Program-made: the position numbers and the translations under genes | Part shown: positions 20,606-28,779 of the stretch, piece after piece | Layout: the number at the start of each line of letters is the position of its first letter | How positions within the stretch are numbered: the stretch's first letter is position 1 | Notes under the pieces: model-generated | What the model was told of the DNA's origin: nothing | Database searches by the model: none | Seen by the model: the letters and a program-made list of their open reading frames with translations, nothing else | DNA from: Pseudomonas sp. H9 | GTDB lineage: Bacteria; Pseudomonadota; Gammaproteobacteria; Pseudomonadales; Pseudomonadaceae | Length of the DNA stretch: 64,000 nucleotides | Direction of reading: 5' to 3' | Assembly: GCF_004353925.1 (NCBI RefSeq) | Contig: NZ_SMOK01000025.1 | Coordinates: 1-64,000, forward strand

Positions 20606-20678
20606 GTGGGAGCGGGCTTGCCCCGCGATTGCGTTTCGTCAGTCAAATCGCATCGCGGGGCAAGCCCGCTCCTACAGG
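20606..20678. repeat. REP pair after rnfH
   Basis: Two inverted REP units (20606-20628 and 20653-20678) with the GGGAGCGGGCTTGCCCCGCGA core lie between the converging rnfH and bamE genes, ahead of a separate terminator. Confidence 0.95.
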
Positions 20679-20705
20679 ATAAGCAAGACAGTGCTCAACA
20701 GGCAC

Positions 20706-20734
20706 AAAAAAGCCCGGAAGATCCGGGCTTTTCT
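20706..20734. terminator. bidirectional terminator between rnfH and bamE
   Basis: AGCCCGGA and TCCGGGCT (20711-20729) form an 8-bp stem with A-rich sequence before and TTTTCTTT after it, so it can work for both converging genes. Confidence 0.85.
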
Positions 20735-20749
20735 TTGCCTGCAGAAAAT

Positions 20750-21286
20750 TTACTGAGGCGAAGTCTCGATTGGAGCAGGGGTCGGTACCGGAATCGTTTC
20801 GATGGTATCGACTTCGCGCTGGATCTTTTCTTCCAGCGAGCCAGGCTTGGCTGGGGTTTCTTTGACCGGTTCGACCTGTTCGGTGGTGCTTGGCTGTGCC
20901 GGGCTGACGCTGGTGTCACCACTGCCACCCAGGATTTCCTGGTCGCGGCTGACACCTGGCATGAAGTCACCTGACAGGCTGACCAACTGATCGCTTTCGT
21001 TAAAGAAAATGCTCATGCGTTCCTGCTGGCGTTGGCCGCCACCAGGCTGCAGGCTGTACAGGTAATCCCAACGATTAGTGTGGAAGGTATCCTGGATCAG
21101 CGGGTTGCCCATGATAAACCGTACTTGCCGACGGGTCATTCCAGGGCGTAATTGGTCTATCATATCTTGCGTGACGACATTGCCCTGCTGGATGTCGATT
21201 TTGTAAACCCCGGGGAACGAGCAACCGGCGAGTGCGAGCAGTCCCACAAAGGTGAGGCTGGTTAGCAAGAGCTTGGTGTTTTGCAT
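20750..21286 (-). CDS. bamE: outer-membrane assembly lipoprotein BamE (SmpA), 178 aa
   Basis: BamE is a lipoprotein of the BAM complex that inserts beta-barrel proteins into the outer membrane. The signal peptide ends in the lipobox LALAGC (Cys around residue 22). The core has the family pattern GNVVTQDMIDQLRPGMTRRQVRFIMGNPLIQDTFHTNRWDYLY. A Pro/Glu/Thr-rich C-terminal tail of about 70 residues (VEPVKETPAKPGSLEEK...) is longer than in E. coli, as usual in pseudomonads. I chose ATG 21286 (MQNTKLLL) because the signal peptide follows directly. It is divergent from fur. Confidence 0.95.
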   Translation of the reverse strand: MQNTKLLLTSLTFVGLLALAGCSFPGVYKIDIQQGNVVTQDMIDQLRPGMTRRQVRFIMGNPLIQDTFHTNRWDYLYSLQPGGGQRQQERMSIFFNESDQLVSLSGDFMPGVSRDQEILGGSGDTSVSPAQPSTTEQVEPVKETPAKPGSLEEKIQREVDTIETIPVPTPAPIETSPQ

Positions 21287-21383
21287 CGGTGGGCGACTTC
21301 CACTATCTTGGCTGGACAACGTAAACCCCGATCATACCCGTATTCAGAGAAGCTGCGAAGCAGCATCGGCGAGAAAGCTGACC

Positions 21384-21788
21384 ATGGTTGAAAATAGCGA
21401 ACTGCGCAAAGCCGGTCTCAAGGTGACACTGCCTCGAGTTAAAATTCTACAGATGCTCGACTCTACCGAGCAGCGTCACATGAGTGCTGAGGATGTCTAC
21501 AAGGCGCTGATGGAGGCTGGCGAAGATGTCGGTCTGGCCACGGTGTACCGTGTTCTGACCCAGTTCGAAGCCGCTGGCCTGGTTGTGCGCCATAACTTCG
21601 ACGGCGGTCACGCCGTATTCGAGCTGGCCGATGGCGGCCACCACGACCATATGGTCAACGTGGAGTCTGGCGAGGTTATCGAGTTCTTCGACGTGGAAAT
21701 TGAAAAGCGTCAGAAAGAGATCGTTGCCGAGCACGGCTTCGAGCTGGTTGACCATAATCTGGTCTTGTACGTGCGCAAGAAAAAGTAA
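21384..21788 (+). CDS. fur: ferric uptake regulator Fur, 134 aa
   Basis: Fur with Fe2+ represses iron-uptake genes. The N-terminal winged helix (LRKAGLKVTLPRVKILQML...MSAEDVYKALMEAGEDVGLATVYRVLTQFEAAGLV) and the metal-binding histidines (GGHHDHMVN) are plain. The C-terminus lacks the CxxC pairs found in E. coli Fur, as expected for Pseudomonas. The ATG at 21384 gives the usual 134-residue length. Fur and bamE face away from each other, a conserved arrangement. Confidence 0.98.
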   Translation: MVENSELRKAGLKVTLPRVKILQMLDSTEQRHMSAEDVYKALMEAGEDVGLATVYRVLTQFEAAGLVVRHNFDGGHAVFELADGGHHDHMVNVESGEVIEFFDVEIEKRQKEIVAEHGFELVDHNLVLYVRKKK

Positions 21789-21814
21789 GCAAACGTTTCT
21801 TGCTGTACAGCAAC

Positions 21815-21838
21815 AAAGGCGACCCGAGGGTCGCCTTT
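21815..21838. terminator. terminator between fur and recN
   Basis: AAAGGCGACC and GGTCGCCTTT form a 10-bp stem with a CGAG loop. The arm sequences supply A and T runs on both sides, so it can serve both converging genes. Confidence 0.85.
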
Positions 21839-21854
21839 GTGCTTTTCGGGGGTA

Positions 21855-23528
21855 TCACGCCTTGCTGGTAACGACCATCTTGCGGGCATGGGCCAGCGAT
21901 TCTTTGGTCAGATCGATACCGCCCAGCATCCGTGCTACCTCTTCGACCCGCTCGCGCTTGCCCAGGCTGGCCACTGCGGTATGTGTGGCGTCGCTGTTAC
22001 GCACCTTGTGGGCAAACAGGTGGTGATGGCCTTGCGCGGCGACCTGGGGGAGGTGGGTTACGGTCAATACCTGGCCTCGTTCACCCAGGCGCCGCAGCAA
22101 CTGGCCGACGATTTCCGCAGTAGGGCCACCGATACCCACGTCCACTTCGTCGAACACCAGTGTCGGAATGCGCGAGGTCTGCGCGGTGATGACCTGAATG
22201 GCCAGGCTGATACGCGAGAGCTCGCCACCGGAGGCGACCTTGGCCAGGCCTTTAAGTGGCTGGCCTGGGTTGGCGCTGACCAGCAATTCAACCTGTTCCA
22301 GGCCGTGAGGCGATAGATCATCGCTGCCGTTAGCGTGCAGCTCGATGCTGAAGCGGCCGCCAGGCATGCCCAGGCGCTGAATTTCCTGTTCGACCGCAGC
22401 GGACAGCTGGCTAGCGGCCTGACCGCGTAGAGCGCTCAGCTCGCTGGCTTTGTCCTGGTAGTGGCGGGCATAGGCAGCGAGTTCCTCGCCGAGTCGCTCG
22501 ATCGATTCGTCATTGGCATTGAGCCCTTCGAGTTCGTCCATCAGCCGCTGTTGCAGGTTGGCCAGCTCGGTGGGGTGCACGCGATGCTTGCGGGCGAGGG
22601 TATAGATAGTGTCGAGACGCTCTTCAAGTTGCTGTAAGCGAGCAGGATCGGCGTCGAAGTTGTCCAAAAAGCGGTTCAGCTCACCCACGGCCTCTTCAAC
22701 TTGAATCTGCGCGCTGGCAATCATATTGGCCGCTTCGCCCAGGGCCTTGGGCGCATTCTGCACTGCGGTTAGCCGATTGAGGCTAGCGGTCAGGGCGTTG
22801 AGCACATTCCCGGAGTCACTTTCGCTGCAGTGATCGATGACCTGGCGGCAAATGCCGAACAGCGCTTCGGCGTTGGTCAGGTTCTTGTGCTCCTGTTCCA
22901 GCTGTTCCAGTTCGTTCTCGCCCAGGCCCAGGTTGTCGAGCTCTTCAAGCTGATAACTGAGCAGTTGATGCTGGGCGCGCTGTTCGTCGCCGGAGTTGGA
23001 GAGCCGCTCAAGTTCCTGGCGAGTCTGGCGCCAGCGCTGGGCAGCCAGTTGAACCTGGCGCGCCAGGTCGGTGGCGCCTGCGTATTCATCGAGCAGGCGG
23101 CGATGAGTGTCGGACTTCAGCAGCGACTGGTGCTCATGCTGGCTGTGGATATCAATGAGCAGCTCGCCGAGCGCCTTGAGGTCGCCGAGAGGGCATGGCG
23201 TGCCGTTGATGTAACCGCGGCTGCGGCCTTCGGCGGTAATGACACGGCGCAGAATGCATGGGCCGTCGTTATCTAAATCGCGCTCGGCCAGCCAGGTGCG
23301 GGCTTCGGGGATGTCGCCGAGGTCGAAGGTGGCCAGAATGTCGGCCTTATCGGCGCCTGGGCGCACCACGCCGCTGTCGGCGCGATCACCCAGGGTCAGC
23401 CCCAGGGCATCGAGCATGATCGATTTACCGGCCCCGGTTTCACCGGTGATGACACTCATCCCACGGGCGAGCTCGAGGTCCAGGTGTTCGACGATGGCGT
23501 AGTTGTGTACGGACAGGTGCACCAGCAT
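21855..23528 (-). CDS. recN: DNA repair protein RecN, 557 aa
   Basis: RecN is an SMC-like ATPase acting in recombinational repair of double-strand breaks. Walker A GETGAGKS lies at 29-36. Long central coiled coils (about 150-370) follow, then the ABC signature region ASGGELSRISLAIQVI and Walker B LVFDEVDVGIGG. Length is normal. A 16-bp LexA box lies 25 bases upstream of the start, so it is expected to be SOS-induced. It is divergent from grpE. Confidence 0.97.
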   Translation of the reverse strand: MLVHLSVHNYAIVEHLDLELARGMSVITGETGAGKSIMLDALGLTLGDRADSGVVRPGADKADILATFDLGDIPEARTWLAERDLDNDGPCILRRVITAEGRSRGYINGTPCPLGDLKALGELLIDIHSQHEHQSLLKSDTHRRLLDEYAGATDLARQVQLAAQRWRQTRQELERLSNSGDEQRAQHQLLSYQLEELDNLGLGENELEQLEQEHKNLTNAEALFGICRQVIDHCSESDSGNVLNALTASLNRLTAVQNAPKALGEAANMIASAQIQVEEAVGELNRFLDNFDADPARLQQLEERLDTIYTLARKHRVHPTELANLQQRLMDELEGLNANDESIERLGEELAAYARHYQDKASELSALRGQAASQLSAAVEQEIQRLGMPGGRFSIELHANGSDDLSPHGLEQVELLVSANPGQPLKGLAKVASGGELSRISLAIQVITAQTSRIPTLVFDEVDVGIGGPTAEIVGQLLRRLGERGQVLTVTHLPQVAAQGHHHLFAHKVRNSDATHTAVASLGKRERVEEVARMLGGIDLTKESLAHARKMVVTSKA

Positions 23529-23552
23529 TGGGGCGGCTCCCAGGCGTTAAGT

Positions 23553-23568
23553 CTGGTTATTTATACAG
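23553..23568 (-). promoter_or_regulatory. LexA (SOS) box of recN
   Basis: On the minus strand the site reads CTGTATAAATAACCAG, matching the gamma-proteobacterial consensus CTG(T/A)ATAAATAnnCAG type. It lies 25 bp upstream of the recN start codon and within the region expected for its promoter. Confidence 0.9.
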
Positions 23569-23674
23569 TGTTTTTAAATCGGCTGACAATGCTGATATTT
23601 AGTTCAATTTGGTTATCAGGACGGCGTTCTGATCGCCAGGGGTTATGAGCGGATGTGTACAAGCTGCGCGACAG

Positions 23675-23705
23675 CCCTTGAACCTGGGTTTTACGACCCC
23701 ATATA
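23675..23705 (+). promoter_or_regulatory. sigma-32 (RpoH) type promoter of grpE
   Basis: CCCTTGAA (23675-23682) and CCCCATATA (23697-23705) are separated by 14 bases. This fits the RpoH consensus CTTGAA-N(11-16)-CCCCATnT. Predicted transcription starts about 45 bases before the grpE ATG. Confidence 0.85.
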
Positions 23706-23758
23706 GGCGGCAGAAGCGCGAGTACGACTCGCTGACACCATTCGAGAGGAGAGATTTT

Positions 23759-24313
23759 ATGGCTGACGAACAGCTGGATGAACAGAATCTGAACGCCGAA
23801 GCCACTGGCGACCAAGAGCTGAGCGCCCGCGTGCAGGTGCTCGAAGAGCAGCTGGCGGCGGCCCAGGATCAATCCCTGCGTACCGCGGCTGACCTGCAGA
23901 ACGTGCGCCGTCGCGCCGAGCAAGATGTAGAAAAGGCGCACAAGTTCGCCCTGGAAAAATTCGCCGGTGACCTGCTGCCGGTCATCGACAGCCTCGAGCG
24001 TGGTCTGGAACTGTCCAGCCCGGACGACGAGAGCATTCGCCCGATGCGTGAAGGCATCGAGCTGACCCTGAAAATGTTCCACGACACCCTCAAGCGCTAC
24101 AACCTTGAAGCGATTGACCCGCACGGCGAACCGTTCAACGCCGAGCAGCACCAGGCCATGGCTATGCAAGAAAGCGCCGAGGTCGAGCCTAACAGCGTGC
24201 TCAAGGTGTTCCAGAAGGGCTATCAGCTCAACGGTCGCCTGCTGCGCCCGGCCATGGTCGTGGTCAGCAAGGCCCCTGCAGCGGTTTCGCCGTCGATTGA
24301 CGAGCAGGCTTGA
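23759..24313 (+). CDS. grpE: nucleotide exchange factor GrpE, 184 aa
   Basis: GrpE releases ADP from DnaK. The N-terminal half is a long coiled coil (ARVQVLEEQLAAAQDQSLRTAADLQNVRRRAEQD, about 20-90). A four-helix part and a C-terminal beta domain (HQAMAMQESAEVEPNSVLKVFQKGYQLNGRLLRPAMVVVSK) follow. The ATG at 23759 follows GAGAGGAGAG; the open frame upstream of it is not coding. First gene of grpE-dnaK-dnaJ, behind a heat-shock promoter. Confidence 0.97.
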   Translation: MADEQLDEQNLNAEATGDQELSARVQVLEEQLAAAQDQSLRTAADLQNVRRRAEQDVEKAHKFALEKFAGDLLPVIDSLERGLELSSPDDESIRPMREGIELTLKMFHDTLKRYNLEAIDPHGEPFNAEQHQAMAMQESAEVEPNSVLKVFQKGYQLNGRLLRPAMVVVSKAPAAVSPSIDEQA

Positions 24314-24337
24314 AATCGTTTCGGGCGCCCCCATTTA
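24309..24337 (+). promoter_or_regulatory. second sigma-32 type promoter, for dnaK, overlapping the grpE stop
   Basis: CTTGAA (24309-24314) spans the grpE stop codon and is followed 14 bases later by CCCCATTTA (24329-24337). The match and spacing equal those of the grpE promoter. It would let dnaK be heat-induced independently of grpE. Confidence 0.8.
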
Positions 24338-24414
24338 GGTGTCAAGCATTCAAGTATTACCGCGGGTAGCCACCACTGCTGCGGCAACCAAATTCAAGTT
24401 TCGGGAGAGTTAAC

Positions 24415-26331
24415 ATGGGCAAAATCATCGGTATCGACTTGGGGACCACCAACTCGTGTGTCTCCATTCTGGAAAACGGCAACGTTAAAGTTATCGAAAA
24501 CGCTGAAGGCGCGCGTACCACGCCGTCGATCATCGCTTACGCCAACGATGGCGAGATCCTGGTAGGTCAGTCGGCCAAGCGTCAGGCTGTCACCAACCCG
24601 CACAACACCCTGTACGCGGTAAAACGTCTGATCGGCCGTCGCTTCGAAGAAGAAGTGGTGCAGAAAGACATCCAGATGGTTCCGTACAAAATCGTCAAGG
24701 CTGACAACAACGACGCCTGGGTTGAAGTCAACGGCCAGAAAATGGCACCACCTCAGATCTCTGCCGAGATCCTGAAGAAGATGAAGAAGACTGCCGAAGA
24801 CTACCTCGGCGAGCCAGTCACCGAAGCGGTCATCACCGTTCCGGCCTACTTCAACGACAGCCAGCGTCAGGCCACCAAAGATGCCGGTCGCATCGCAGGC
24901 CTGGACGTAAAACGTATCATCAACGAACCAACCGCAGCTGCACTGGCTTACGGTATGGACAAGGCTAAAGGCGATCACACCGTGATCGTTTACGACCTCG
25001 GCGGTGGTACCTTCGACGTTTCGGTTATCGAAATTGCTGAAGTTGATGGCGAGCACCAGTTCGAAGTACTGGCCACCAACGGTGACACCTTCCTCGGTGG
25101 TGAAGACTTTGACATTCGTCTGATCGACTACCTTGTCGACGAATTCAAGAAAGAAAGCGGCATGAACCTCAAAGGTGACCCGCTGGCCATGCAGCGCCTG
25201 AAAGAAGCTGCTGAAAAAGCCAAGATCGAGCTGTCTTCGAGCCAGATGACCGATGTCAACCTGCCGTACATCACTGCAGACGCCACCGGTCCTAAGCACC
25301 TGAACGTGAAGATCTCCCGCGCCAAGCTGGAGTCGCTGGTTGAAGACCTGGTTCAGCGCACCATCGAGCCATGCCGTATCGCTATGAAAGATGCCGGTAT
25401 CGACGTCAGCAAGATCGACGACGTGATCCTGGTTGGCGGTCAGACCCGTATGCCGCTGGTACAGAAAGCTGTTACCGATTTCTTCGGTAAAGAAGCTCGT
25501 AAAGACGTCAACCCTGACGAAGCTGTTGCCATGGGTGCTGCGATCCAGGGTGCGGTACTGGCCGGTGACGTGAAAGACGTACTGCTGCTGGACGTCAGCC
25601 CGCTGACCCTGGGTATCGAAACCATGGGTGGCGTGATGACCGCGCTGATCGAGAAGAACACCACTATCCCGACCAAAAAGTCGCAAGTGTTCTCGACTGC
25701 CGATGACAACCAGAGCGCTGTGACCATTCACGTGCTGCAAGGTGAGCGTAAGCAGGCTGCACAGAACAAGTCCCTGGGCAAGTTCGACCTGGCCGAGATT
25801 CCACCAGCACCACGTGGCGTGCCACAGATCGAAGTAACCTTCGACATCGACGCCAACGGCATTCTGCACGTAGGCGCCAAAGACAAGGCTACTGGCAAGA
25901 CTCAGTCGATCGTGATCAAGGCCAACTCCGGTCTGTCTGATGAAGAAATTCAACAGATGATCCGTGACGCTGAAGCGAACTCGGAAGAAGACCGCAAGTT
26001 CGAAGAGCTGGCCGCTGCCCGTAACCAGGGTGATGCACTGGTTCACTCGACTCGCAAAATGGTCGCTGATGCCGGTGACAAGGTCACTGCTGAAGAGAAA
26101 ACCGCAATCGAGGCTGCTGTTGTTGCCCTGGAAGCCGCTGTTAAAGGCGACGACAAGGCCGCAATCGACGCCAAGGTTGAAGAGCTGTCGAAAGTGTCGG
26201 CTCCGGTTGCTCAGAAAATGTACGCCGAGCAACAGGCCGAACAGCCACAAGCTGGCGCGCAGCAGGCTGAAGAAGCTAAGCACGACGACGTCGTTGACGC
26301 TGAGTTCGAAGAAGTCAAAGACAACAAGTAA
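24415..26331 (+). CDS. dnaK: Hsp70 chaperone DnaK, 638 aa
   Basis: DnaK binds and releases unfolded proteins under ATP control, with DnaJ and GrpE. The ATPase domain starts GKIIGIDLGTTNSCVSI, with phosphate loop 2 VYDLGGGTFDVSV and the linker VLLLDVSPLTLGIE. The substrate-binding domain and a helical lid follow, then the C-terminal EEAKHDDVVDAEFEEVKDNK motif typical of Gram-negative DnaK. GGGAGAG precedes the ATG. Confidence 0.99.
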   Translation: MGKIIGIDLGTTNSCVSILENGNVKVIENAEGARTTPSIIAYANDGEILVGQSAKRQAVTNPHNTLYAVKRLIGRRFEEEVVQKDIQMVPYKIVKADNNDAWVEVNGQKMAPPQISAEILKKMKKTAEDYLGEPVTEAVITVPAYFNDSQRQATKDAGRIAGLDVKRIINEPTAAALAYGMDKAKGDHTVIVYDLGGGTFDVSVIEIAEVDGEHQFEVLATNGDTFLGGEDFDIRLIDYLVDEFKKESGMNLKGDPLAMQRLKEAAEKAKIELSSSQMTDVNLPYITADATGPKHLNVKISRAKLESLVEDLVQRTIEPCRIAMKDAGIDVSKIDDVILVGGQTRMPLVQKAVTDFFGKEARKDVNPDEAVAMGAAIQGAVLAGDVKDVLLLDVSPLTLGIETMGGVMTALIEKNTTIPTKKSQVFSTADDNQSAVTIHVLQGERKQAAQNKSLGKFDLAEIPPAPRGVPQIEVTFDIDANGILHVGAKDKATGKTQSIVIKANSGLSDEEIQQMIRDAEANSEEDRKFEELAAARNQGDALVHSTRKMVADAGDKVTAEEKTAIEAAVVALEAAVKGDDKAAIDAKVEELSKVSAPVAQKMYAEQQAEQPQAGAQQAEEAKHDDVVDAEFEEVKDNK

Positions 26332-26348
26332 TTGCTACAGGTTGTCGG

Positions 26349-26411
26349 CCAGCCAGCTGCGGTTTAGCAGTTGGCTGGTAGGATGTCGCCGCGCGGGGGC
26401 TTGCTCCCGCG
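26349..26411 (+). other. two stem-loops in the dnaK-dnaJ intergenic region
   Basis: CCAGCCAGCTGC pairs with GCAGTTGGCTGG (26349-26378) around GGTTTA. A second hairpin, CGCGGG...CCCGCG, lies at about 26393-26411. Neither is followed by a T run, so an mRNA stability or processing role that lowers dnaJ relative to dnaK is more likely than full termination. Confidence 0.55.
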
Positions 26412-26534
26412 TTGGCGTGTCTGGAATACCCGAAATTTTACAGCATCTGTCTGATCCATCTGGCGGGCGGGTGCTGGCGGCACAGCGCGGAATGCGCAGA
26501 GGTTTGCCGAACGTCCTCAAGAGTGCAAAGACTT

Positions 26535-27659
26535 ATGGCAAAGCGTGACTATTACGAAGTTCTGGGAGTTGAGCGCGGCTCCAGTGAAGCGGACCTGAAG
26601 AAGGCCTATCGTCGTCTGGCGATGAAGCATCACCCGGACCGTAACCCTGATGACAAAGAGTCGGAAGAGAAATTCAAAGAAGCCAACGAGGCTTACGAAG
26701 TGCTCTCCGATGCCAGCAAGCGCGCAGCCTATGACCAGTATGGTCATGCGGGTGTCGATCCGAGCATGGGTGGCGGCGGTGCCGGCTTCGGTGGCGCGAA
26801 CTTCTCCGACATTTTCGGTGATGTGTTCAGCGACTTCTTCGGTGGTGGCCGTGGTGGCTCGCGCGGTGGTGCCCAGCGTGGCAGCGACCTGCGTTACACC
26901 CTGGAGCTGAATCTGGAAGAAGCAGTGCGCGGTACCACCGTTAATATCCGGGTGCCGACACTGGTCAACTGCGAGCCGTGCGATGGCTCTGGTGCCAAGA
27001 AAGGTTCCTCGCCTTCGACCTGCCCGACCTGTGGCGGTATCGGCCAGGTGCGGATGCAGCAGGGCTTCTTCTCGGTCCAGCAGACCTGCCCGCGCTGCCA
27101 TGGCCAGGGCAAGATCATCACTGACCCGTGCAATTCCTGCCACGGCGAAGGTCGTGTCGAAGAGTACAAAACCCTCTCGGTCAAAGTGCCGGCGGGTGTT
27201 GATACCGGCGACCGTATTCGCCTGTCTGGTGAAGGTGAAGCCGGCTCTCACGGTGGGCCGACCGGTGACCTGTACGTTGTCATCAACGTGCGCGAGCACC
27301 CGATCTTCCAGCGTGATGGCAAGCACCTGTACTGCGAAGTACCGATCAGCTACACCGATGCTGCGCTGGGTGGCGAGCTGGAAGTGCCGACGCTCGATGG
27401 TCGGGTGAAGCTGAAGATCCCGGAAGGTACCCAGACCGGCAAGCAGTTCCGCTTGCGTGGTAAAGGTGTTGCCCCGGTTCGTGGCGGCGGTGCTGGCGAC
27501 CTGATGTGTCGCGTTGCGGTCGAAACTCCGGTCAACCTCAGTCGGCGTCAGCGTGAGCTGCTCGAAGAGCTGCGCGACTCGCTGGATGGTGACAGTTCCC
27601 ACTCGCCCAAGGCCAATGGCTGGTTTGAAGGCGTAAAGCGCTTCTTCGGCGACTTGTAA
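26535..27659 (+). CDS. dnaJ: Hsp40 co-chaperone DnaJ, 374 aa
   Basis: DnaJ delivers substrates to DnaK and stimulates its ATPase. The J domain covers 1-70 with HPD at 33-35. A Gly/Phe-rich linker follows (GGGGAGFGGANFSDIFGDVFSDFFGGG). Four zinc CxxCxGxG repeats are present (CEPCDGSG, CPTCGGIG, CPRCHGQG, CNSCHGEG), then the C-terminal substrate and dimerisation domains. The ATG at 26535 is clear from the family start MAKRDYYEVLGV. Confidence 0.99.
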   Translation: MAKRDYYEVLGVERGSSEADLKKAYRRLAMKHHPDRNPDDKESEEKFKEANEAYEVLSDASKRAAYDQYGHAGVDPSMGGGGAGFGGANFSDIFGDVFSDFFGGGRGGSRGGAQRGSDLRYTLELNLEEAVRGTTVNIRVPTLVNCEPCDGSGAKKGSSPSTCPTCGGIGQVRMQQGFFSVQQTCPRCHGQGKIITDPCNSCHGEGRVEEYKTLSVKVPAGVDTGDRIRLSGEGEAGSHGGPTGDLYVVINVREHPIFQRDGKHLYCEVPISYTDAALGGELEVPTLDGRVKLKIPEGTQTGKQFRLRGKGVAPVRGGGAGDLMCRVAVETPVNLSRRQRELLEELRDSLDGDSSHSPKANGWFEGVKRFFGDL

Positions 27660-27672
27660 GAAGGAATAGGGC

Positions 27673-28476
27673 ATGCGACGTATAGCGGTAATGGGCGCGG
27701 CAGGGCGCATGGGTAAAACCCTGATTGAAGCCGTGCAGCAAACGCCAGGGGCCGGATTGACGGCGGCGATCGATCGTCCTGACAGCTCGCTGGTTGGGGC
27801 TGATGCGGGTGAGTTGGCGGCGCTGGGTCGGATCGGTGTGCTGTTGTCCGATGATCTGGCCAAGGTTGCCGATGAGTTCGACGTGTTGATCGACTTCACG
27901 CACCCGTCGGTCACCTTGAAGAACCTGGCGTTTTGCCGCAAGGCAGGCAAGGCCATGATCATCGGTACTACCGGCTTCACCGTCGAAGAAAAGCAGTTGC
28001 TGGCCGAGGCCGGTAAAGACATCCCGATCGTGTTTGCTGCCAACTTCAGCGTGGGTGTCAACCTGAGCCTGAAGCTGCTGGACATGGCTGCGCGCGTGCT
28101 GGGTGATGATGTAGATATCGAAATCATCGAAGCGCACCACCGCCATAAAGTCGATGCCCCGTCGGGGACCGCGCTGCGCATGGGTGAAGTCGTTGCCAAT
28201 GCCTTGGGGCGTGACCTGCAGGAAGTGGCTGTTTATGGTCGCGAAGGCCAGACTGGCGCCCGTGATCGCAAGACCATTGGCTTTGCCACGGTCCGCGCTG
28301 GTGACGTGGTCGGTGATCACACTGTGCTGTTCGCCGCTGAGGGTGAGCGCCTGGAAATCACCCACAAGGCTTCCAGTCGCATGACCTTCGCCAAGGGGGC
28401 CGTACGTGCTGCCCTGTGGCTGGACGGTCGCGAGCCTGGCCTGTACGACATGCAAGACGTGCTCGACCTGCGTTGA
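27673..28476 (+). CDS. dapB: 4-hydroxy-tetrahydrodipicolinate reductase DapB, 267 aa
   Basis: DapB catalyses an NAD(P)H-dependent reduction in lysine and meso-diaminopimelate synthesis. The N-terminal Rossmann motif is VMGAAGRMGKTLIEA. The catalytic segment EIIEAHHRHKVDAPSGTALRMGE holds the paired histidines and substrate lysine. It follows dnaJ by 13 bases with AAGGAATAG as ribosome binding site, so it is probably co-transcribed. Confidence 0.98.
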   Translation: MRRIAVMGAAGRMGKTLIEAVQQTPGAGLTAAIDRPDSSLVGADAGELAALGRIGVLLSDDLAKVADEFDVLIDFTHPSVTLKNLAFCRKAGKAMIIGTTGFTVEEKQLLAEAGKDIPIVFAANFSVGVNLSLKLLDMAARVLGDDVDIEIIEAHHRHKVDAPSGTALRMGEVVANALGRDLQEVAVYGREGQTGARDRKTIGFATVRAGDVVGDHTVLFAAEGERLEITHKASSRMTFAKGAVRAALWLDGREPGLYDMQDVLDLR

Positions 28477-28495
28477 GCGGGGTTTTTTCATATCT

Positions 28496-28569
28496 GGTGG
28501 GAGCGGGCTTGCCCCGCGATGCGATGTCACTGACAAGCTTCAATCGCGGGGCAAGCCCGCTCCTACAGG
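28496..28569. repeat. REP pair after dapB
   Basis: Two inverted REP units with the GGGAGCGGGCTTGCCCCGCG core (28496-28520 and 28544-28569) lie 20 bp past the dapB stop, separating it from the carA leader. Confidence 0.95.
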
Positions 28570-28653
28570 TACTTTCCCGTCCTACTGTCGCAATCCTGTG
28601 CCTTTCGGGCACATCAGTGGTAGACCAAAAAAGCGTTTTTCTGTAAGCTACAG

Positions 28654-28734
28654 CTTTAGTGTGTCCACTAAAAGCGCGCAGATAATTCGACGAAGAAAGC
28701 GGGGTGACGTGTCTATACGTCATTCCGCTTTTTT
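28654..28734 (+). promoter_or_regulatory. two hairpins upstream of carA, the second terminator-like
   Basis: TTTAGTG/CACTAAA (28655-28672) form a small hairpin. AAAGCGG...CCGCTTT with inner TGACG/CGTCA (28696-28731) forms a stronger one followed by TTT, about 45 bases before carA. The second may end dapB transcription or, if the carA promoter is upstream, act as an attenuator. I could not place the promoter with confidence. Confidence 0.55.
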
Positions 28735-28779
28735 GCAACCTGCGATCGCCCCTTCAGGCTTTATTTTTGGGAGGTCTTC

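Noticed and set aside
24394..26283. A 629-aa open frame antisense to dnaK
   Set aside because: It mirrors dnaK codon by codon; long antisense frames are expected opposite highly biased GC-rich genes, and it has no family features.
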